NCBI GenBank assembly: GCA_940671915.1
Contig: CALNVZ010000174.1
Coordinates: 21,651,470-21,715,469 of the forward strand
Length of the DNA stretch: 64,000 bases
Source of the DNA: Paracentrotus lividus
Lineage: Eukaryota; Echinodermata; Echinoidea; Camarodonta; Echinidae
Direction of reading: 5' to 3'
The notes under the pieces were generated by a model that was given only the letters and a program-made list of their open reading frames with translations, did no database searches and was not told the DNA's origin. The stretch's first letter is position 1, and each line of letters starts with the position of its first letter. Shown piece by piece: positions 60,222-64,000 of this stretch. The translations under genes and the position numbers were made by a program.

Positions 60222-60484
60222 TTTACCCCGGCTACAGAGTAGTTGTAATACTATACTATGGGGTCAAAACTGAAATCTACAAAGAATCTGCAGGGATCAA
60301 CCAATCATCACCTAAATCTAATCGATTCTTTCCTTTCACTATCCAAACAATCCCTGAAAATTTGGTGCAAATCCGTTCACCCGTTCTCTAGTTATCTTGT
60401 ACACAAACAAACAAACAAACAAACAAACAAACAAACATACAGAACCCTTTACAATACCCTGCCGATTTCATCGGCGTGGGTAAT
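60222..60484. repeat. 260-bp repeat, copy 2
   Basis: Second copy, same orientation as 58832-59090. It has an expanded AAAC microsatellite (about 60404-60436) where copy 1 has two or three units. Confidence 0.8.
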
Positions 60485-62237
60485 TACCCAGAGTTTGTAA
60501 AACTTGGCCGTCTGGTTGAAAAGGTATAACATTAATATGGCATGTTGATATAAATTCTATAGGATGACATATTCTAAAGGTAAAGAATGGAAGCTATAGT
60601 TTTGTAAATGATTTTAATACACTGCACCTGTAATAATGTGGGGTTTCCTTTATAAAAGGCTAGAGTCAGTCACGCATGACATTCTGAGCACTTAGTACTT
60701 AGTACGTCCACTACATGTACCTCAATCAAGAACGCATTGACAAGGGATGTAATGTCTCCTGGGAAAGGCTTAAAGTGGAATAGTCAAGACTTATTATCAT
60801 ATACGAAACAATTCAGTGGGGTGTGTAGAACAACTTGCTTTTTATTTCGTAAAAGAGGACATTATCTGTCCCCTTCCTGAAATCTTAAACCTCAAGTAAA
60901 ATTTTGAAGAAGCCACCTTTTGAAAACGTCACCACGTAGCATCTCCACTATGTCAACATGCTAATTGAAAACTGCTTAAGCGAGTTTTCAAGGGGGACAC
61001 AAACGTTTTGCAAACGACACAAATGTCAAATCCAAACGCTTTTGCCGTAGTGTCTTTGAAGGTGCATAAGTTCATTACAAAAGACGGATATTTAGGGTCT
61101 ACGACTGCTTCAAACGGGGGACAATACGTATGGATTAAAAACTGAAAATGTTAAATTGCTTTAATGATGGGATTGGCCCAGAGTGGAAGAAAATGATGCT
61201 AGTACAATTTTCTATCCATTATGCAGTTCTCATGCTTTGTTAATTTTTGGCATTGGTTGATATTCGCTAAAATGAAGTTTATGTCTTTTTTTTAATGACG
61301 CTTTATCATCAAAAGTTGTCTCTCAACCAGAAAACCTTGTGCACACAAACACATTTTTTGTTGCTTTGGTGGCCAACACTTGATCCTGAAATTCAATCCT
61401 GAATGAAAAATTCATGAACAGCATTTTAACAAATGTTAACTAATGTTCTTCAAATGCGACAGGTGCATAACACATTTATATACTACTACATGTAGCTGCA
61501 CTCGGTGCTTCACACCTCGGCAGCTAGATTAGCTGAACGGGAGATGACATTAGTTGCAGATCCAGGCAGGGGTGTTAGAAGCCTGTGCCACATTTTTCTT
61601 TTTGTTGTTGAGAAATATATATTTAACATACACATTGAAAAATATCCATTCTTTACTTTGGCCCTTTTCCTGTGCTAAAAAAAAAAAATGGGGGTAGGTG
61701 ACCTGCCTAAAGTGGTAGTCGTGATGAAGGAAATATATTATGAGGGTGGTGATTGTTTGTCATGAAATAAATTGTTGTCCATGTGTTCTCCCCTAAATTT
61801 TAGATGAAAGAATATAGACATACAATTATGAAAGAAATTCATATATTTGATTTGTTTGTTTGTTTTTGTTTTTTGTATCATTAGTGAAACTCAAAGATTG
61901 ATGGACATAATTACAGAATATTGAACTCATCACAAGAAAATCATTGTCCGATTTCTATTTTTTTGTTTTGTTTGGAGCGGATTTAACTGACTTAGTCCTC
62001 ATCTCAGATGCTACTCAAAATGCTTAGAAAAAAATCAATCGGATTCCCATGGCATCTTGTTATTTATTCATTTTTTAATTTCGATTGCCCATCTGATCGG
62101 GGTTCATCAGCATTTAGTTTCAACCAATAAATTCTTGATGGCAAAGAGACTGGGGAAGGGGGCATTGGTCATTATAAACGCCTTTCTCGGTAGGGATTAG
62201 CATAGGCCCTAACCTTTATTTGGTCATATCACCATGT
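60485..62237. other. Non-coding AT-rich stretch
   Basis: No gene, RNA or clear repeat recognised. Only short, unsupported frames. Confidence 0.4.
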
Positions 62238-62846
62238 GGGCGATTCCATACGTGTCGTACGGGACATTTAGAGAACATTTGACAGCTTTTCGACAATGAA
62301 AAACAAAAAATATTCCAGTAACCGATTGTCATTCTAGAATGGTAAAAGAACCAAGACTTGATTTGACTGGAATACATATCCTGTAAACTAGAGATTGAAA
62401 ATAGTAATGTGTCGTACGGGACACAGAAAAAGTGACTTTTTTTTAGGCCTTAAGTTTGCGTTCAAAAGTCTGTTAGTTGCACAGGAAATTTAAATCAAAA
62501 CTGAACTAAATTTGATCTTCAGTTACCAAAGAACAGATTTATAAAAATATTTTTGCAAAATAAGCATTAACGAATAAATAAAGCAAATAATAATTTTCAA
62601 GAACATTGTGGCGTACGGGACATGCAATATGTGTCGTACGGGACATCTCTGAATGAGGGCTATACTTTCTTAATTTTTGCCTTGATTACTTCCTAAATCA
62701 ACTAATTTGTCTGATTATAATGATAATCCTATGAAACTAAAAGGCAGTTATCATTTTAGAAAGCACTATTCGTCAATAGTTCTGTCAATATATCATGAAT
62801 AATATAATGTGTCGTACGTGACACTATTGACGTGTCATATGGGCCA
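62238..62846. mobile_element. Second motif-iterating element (TGTCGTACGGGACA)
   Basis: Left end GGGCGATTCCATACG, followed by TGTCGTACGGGACA at 62253, 62410, 62609 (one change), 62632 and 62810 (one change), and a degenerate copy at 62833. The start resembles GGGCAGTTCCAAG of the 27.9 kb element. The right terminus was not found, so the limit given is the last motif. Confidence 0.6.
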
Positions 62847-63071
62847 GCCTGTGTAACATTGGACTTTATGTCAATCAAAAAACGAAGCATTACCCCCAAA
62901 TTTCTCTTTTGTATCCTTAACAAGGCATGCAGGACAATCATTGGCGTATCTGAGGGGGAGGGGGCAGGTGCCCCCGGGGGCACTTTAAGGGGCGCAAAAC
63001 ATGAAAAGGAATAAAAGGAAGGGGAAATGAAGAGAAGGAGTTGCATACCCAAACTTGAAAAGTGGGAATGG
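62847..63071. other. Non-coding stretch
   Basis: No gene recognised. A G/C-rich patch at 62950-62992 (GGCGTATCTGAGGGGG, GGGGGCAC) looks like a repeat border. Confidence 0.35.
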
Positions 63072-63157
63072 CAAGTGACAAGTACTGATAATACCAATAA
63101 CATTATTGTTATTGGTATTATCATTTGTTATTGGTATTATCATTACTTGTCACTTGT
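63072..63157. repeat. Foldback with ~38-bp arms
   Basis: CAAGTGACAAGTA with its complement TACTTGTCACTTG, continuing with TGATAATACCAATAACA and its complement. It overlaps unrelated frames on both strands, which are therefore not coding. Confidence 0.8.
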
Positions 63158-64000
63158 ATTCTGCAATTTATGCAAAATTAGCCCCTTTTGCCTAAAACAA
63201 GATCTACTGAATACCTTACACACAAATAACTCCATTCTTTTTGCACAGATGTTCTCTAGTCTGAGGAATGTATGGATTTGAATTTCAAAAAAAGTCTTAT
63301 TTTGTTCAGTGAAATTTTTCTTTTGTATTATATTGTTTTTGGTAACTATATATTCAAGACATAATTACCCGAAAAATAGACATTCATTTAAAATTCTAAT
63401 TCTTGCATTCCCCAGAGACATATTTCACTAATAAGCAAGCAAAGTGTAAAGAGCAACAGACATTCGATTCTTGAGATGTTTTGTTTTGCAAAAATGGGCT
63501 AATTTGCATAAATTATGCTAATTAGGCATTTTTGGTGATTTTTTTATTTTTTTATTTTTTTTTTTGTCGTCCATACGATTCCTTGATATATAACCTCTGT
63601 ACTAATGTATGGTTTTGGTGGGTTATTTCTTTTCATTTCTTCAGAAATATGAGCCAAATAGAAGCGTAACAATTTGCCTATAATCCCCCCCCCCCTTCCA
63701 ATAAGCTGATATAGATAACTGAAAATAAATGAATAATATAAATTATATAAAATTAAAAATAAAAAAAAGTTTGGCAAGAATCCAGATGACTTGATATACA
63801 GTCCAATATTAAGACACATGTGAGAATTATATTGTCTATTATAATTAAGAAATGGTAAAAGGAAAGTACTAAAGTTTATATTATATTACATATGGTGCAA
63901 CTGCCCAGTCTAGAAAATGATTTGTTTTTTCTTTTTCTTTTAAGAAGAAAAGTCCTAACTCTGTCTAACTTTACTGTATTTCATGAACCAACTTGAAATA
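63158..64000. other. Non-coding AT-rich right edge
   Basis: No gene recognised. Contains T-runs (63540-63565) and a C-run (63686-63696). Confidence 0.4.

Noticed and set aside
59917-60273. 118-codon plus frame
   Set aside because: No family features, no exon borders, and the end runs into the 260-bp repeat.
58832-60484. LTR retrotransposon with the 260-bp repeats as LTRs
   Set aside because: The 1.1 kb between has no gag or pol features, and the repeats have their own short inverted ends, so two separate insertions are simpler.

Overview
This is a eukaryotic, AT-rich, intron-bearing, transposon-dense window. Genes are sparse, splice sites are canonical, there are two assembly gaps (12117-12141 and 33691-33704), and long class A GPCR frames sit among hundreds of short inverted-repeat elements. 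The recognisable proteins are a TALPID3/KIAA0586 orthologue, a TIM9 orthologue and rhodopsin-family receptors, one of the fast-evolving sort that echinoderms carry in large numbers. These fit a deuterostome invertebrate. An echinoderm, probably a sea urchin, is my inference, not something the sequence proves.

Layout. From the left edge to 6731, the minus strand carries the 5' half of a TALPID3-like centrosome/cilium gene. Seven exons have matching phases or a clear place in the order, one more (5457-5704) has an unsettled frame, and the gene runs off the window at base 1. Its introns hold a piggyBac-type MITE nested in a SINE-like repeat and other small repeats. From 6.7 to 34.8 kb there is no intact host gene. 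This stretch holds inverted-repeat DNA elements, a non-LTR retrotransposon fragment (16.6-18.8 kb) split by a 1.1 kb ACGTT-rich element, and a class A GPCR pseudogene on the minus strand (19.4-20.8 kb). It also holds three elements bounded by GAA/TTC tri-loop hairpins, a 2.06 kb element with perfect ends and a repeated 14-bp motif (27.9-30.0 kb), and a tandem array rich in AGGTCA-type half sites (31-33.3 kb).

On the plus strand at 34882-35913 lies an intact, apparently intronless class A GPCR with an adenosine-receptor-like scaffold. About 0.7 kb further on is a complete three-exon TIMM9 gene (36644-38418), the small Tim chaperone of the mitochondrial intermembrane space. From 38.4 to 49.4 kb the DNA is AT-rich and non-coding with scattered MITEs and a second non-LTR reverse-transcriptase fragment. 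At 49477-49667 (minus) is the last coding exon of an unrecognised gene. The final 12 kb hold more MITEs, one with a minisatellite core, two copies of a Penelope-like 3' region where one copy has an extra MITE (giving a filled and an empty site), an orphan exon with very good splice sites (58641-58700), two copies of a 260-bp repeat, and a second motif-iterating element (62.2-62.8 kb).

The three host genes have unrelated jobs (ciliogenesis, signalling, mitochondrial import) and show no sign of acting together. Most of the unexplained structure is in the mobile DNA: motif-iterating elements, hairpin-ended elements, and foldbacks with GC-rich centres. No tRNA, rRNA or CRISPR array was recognised.
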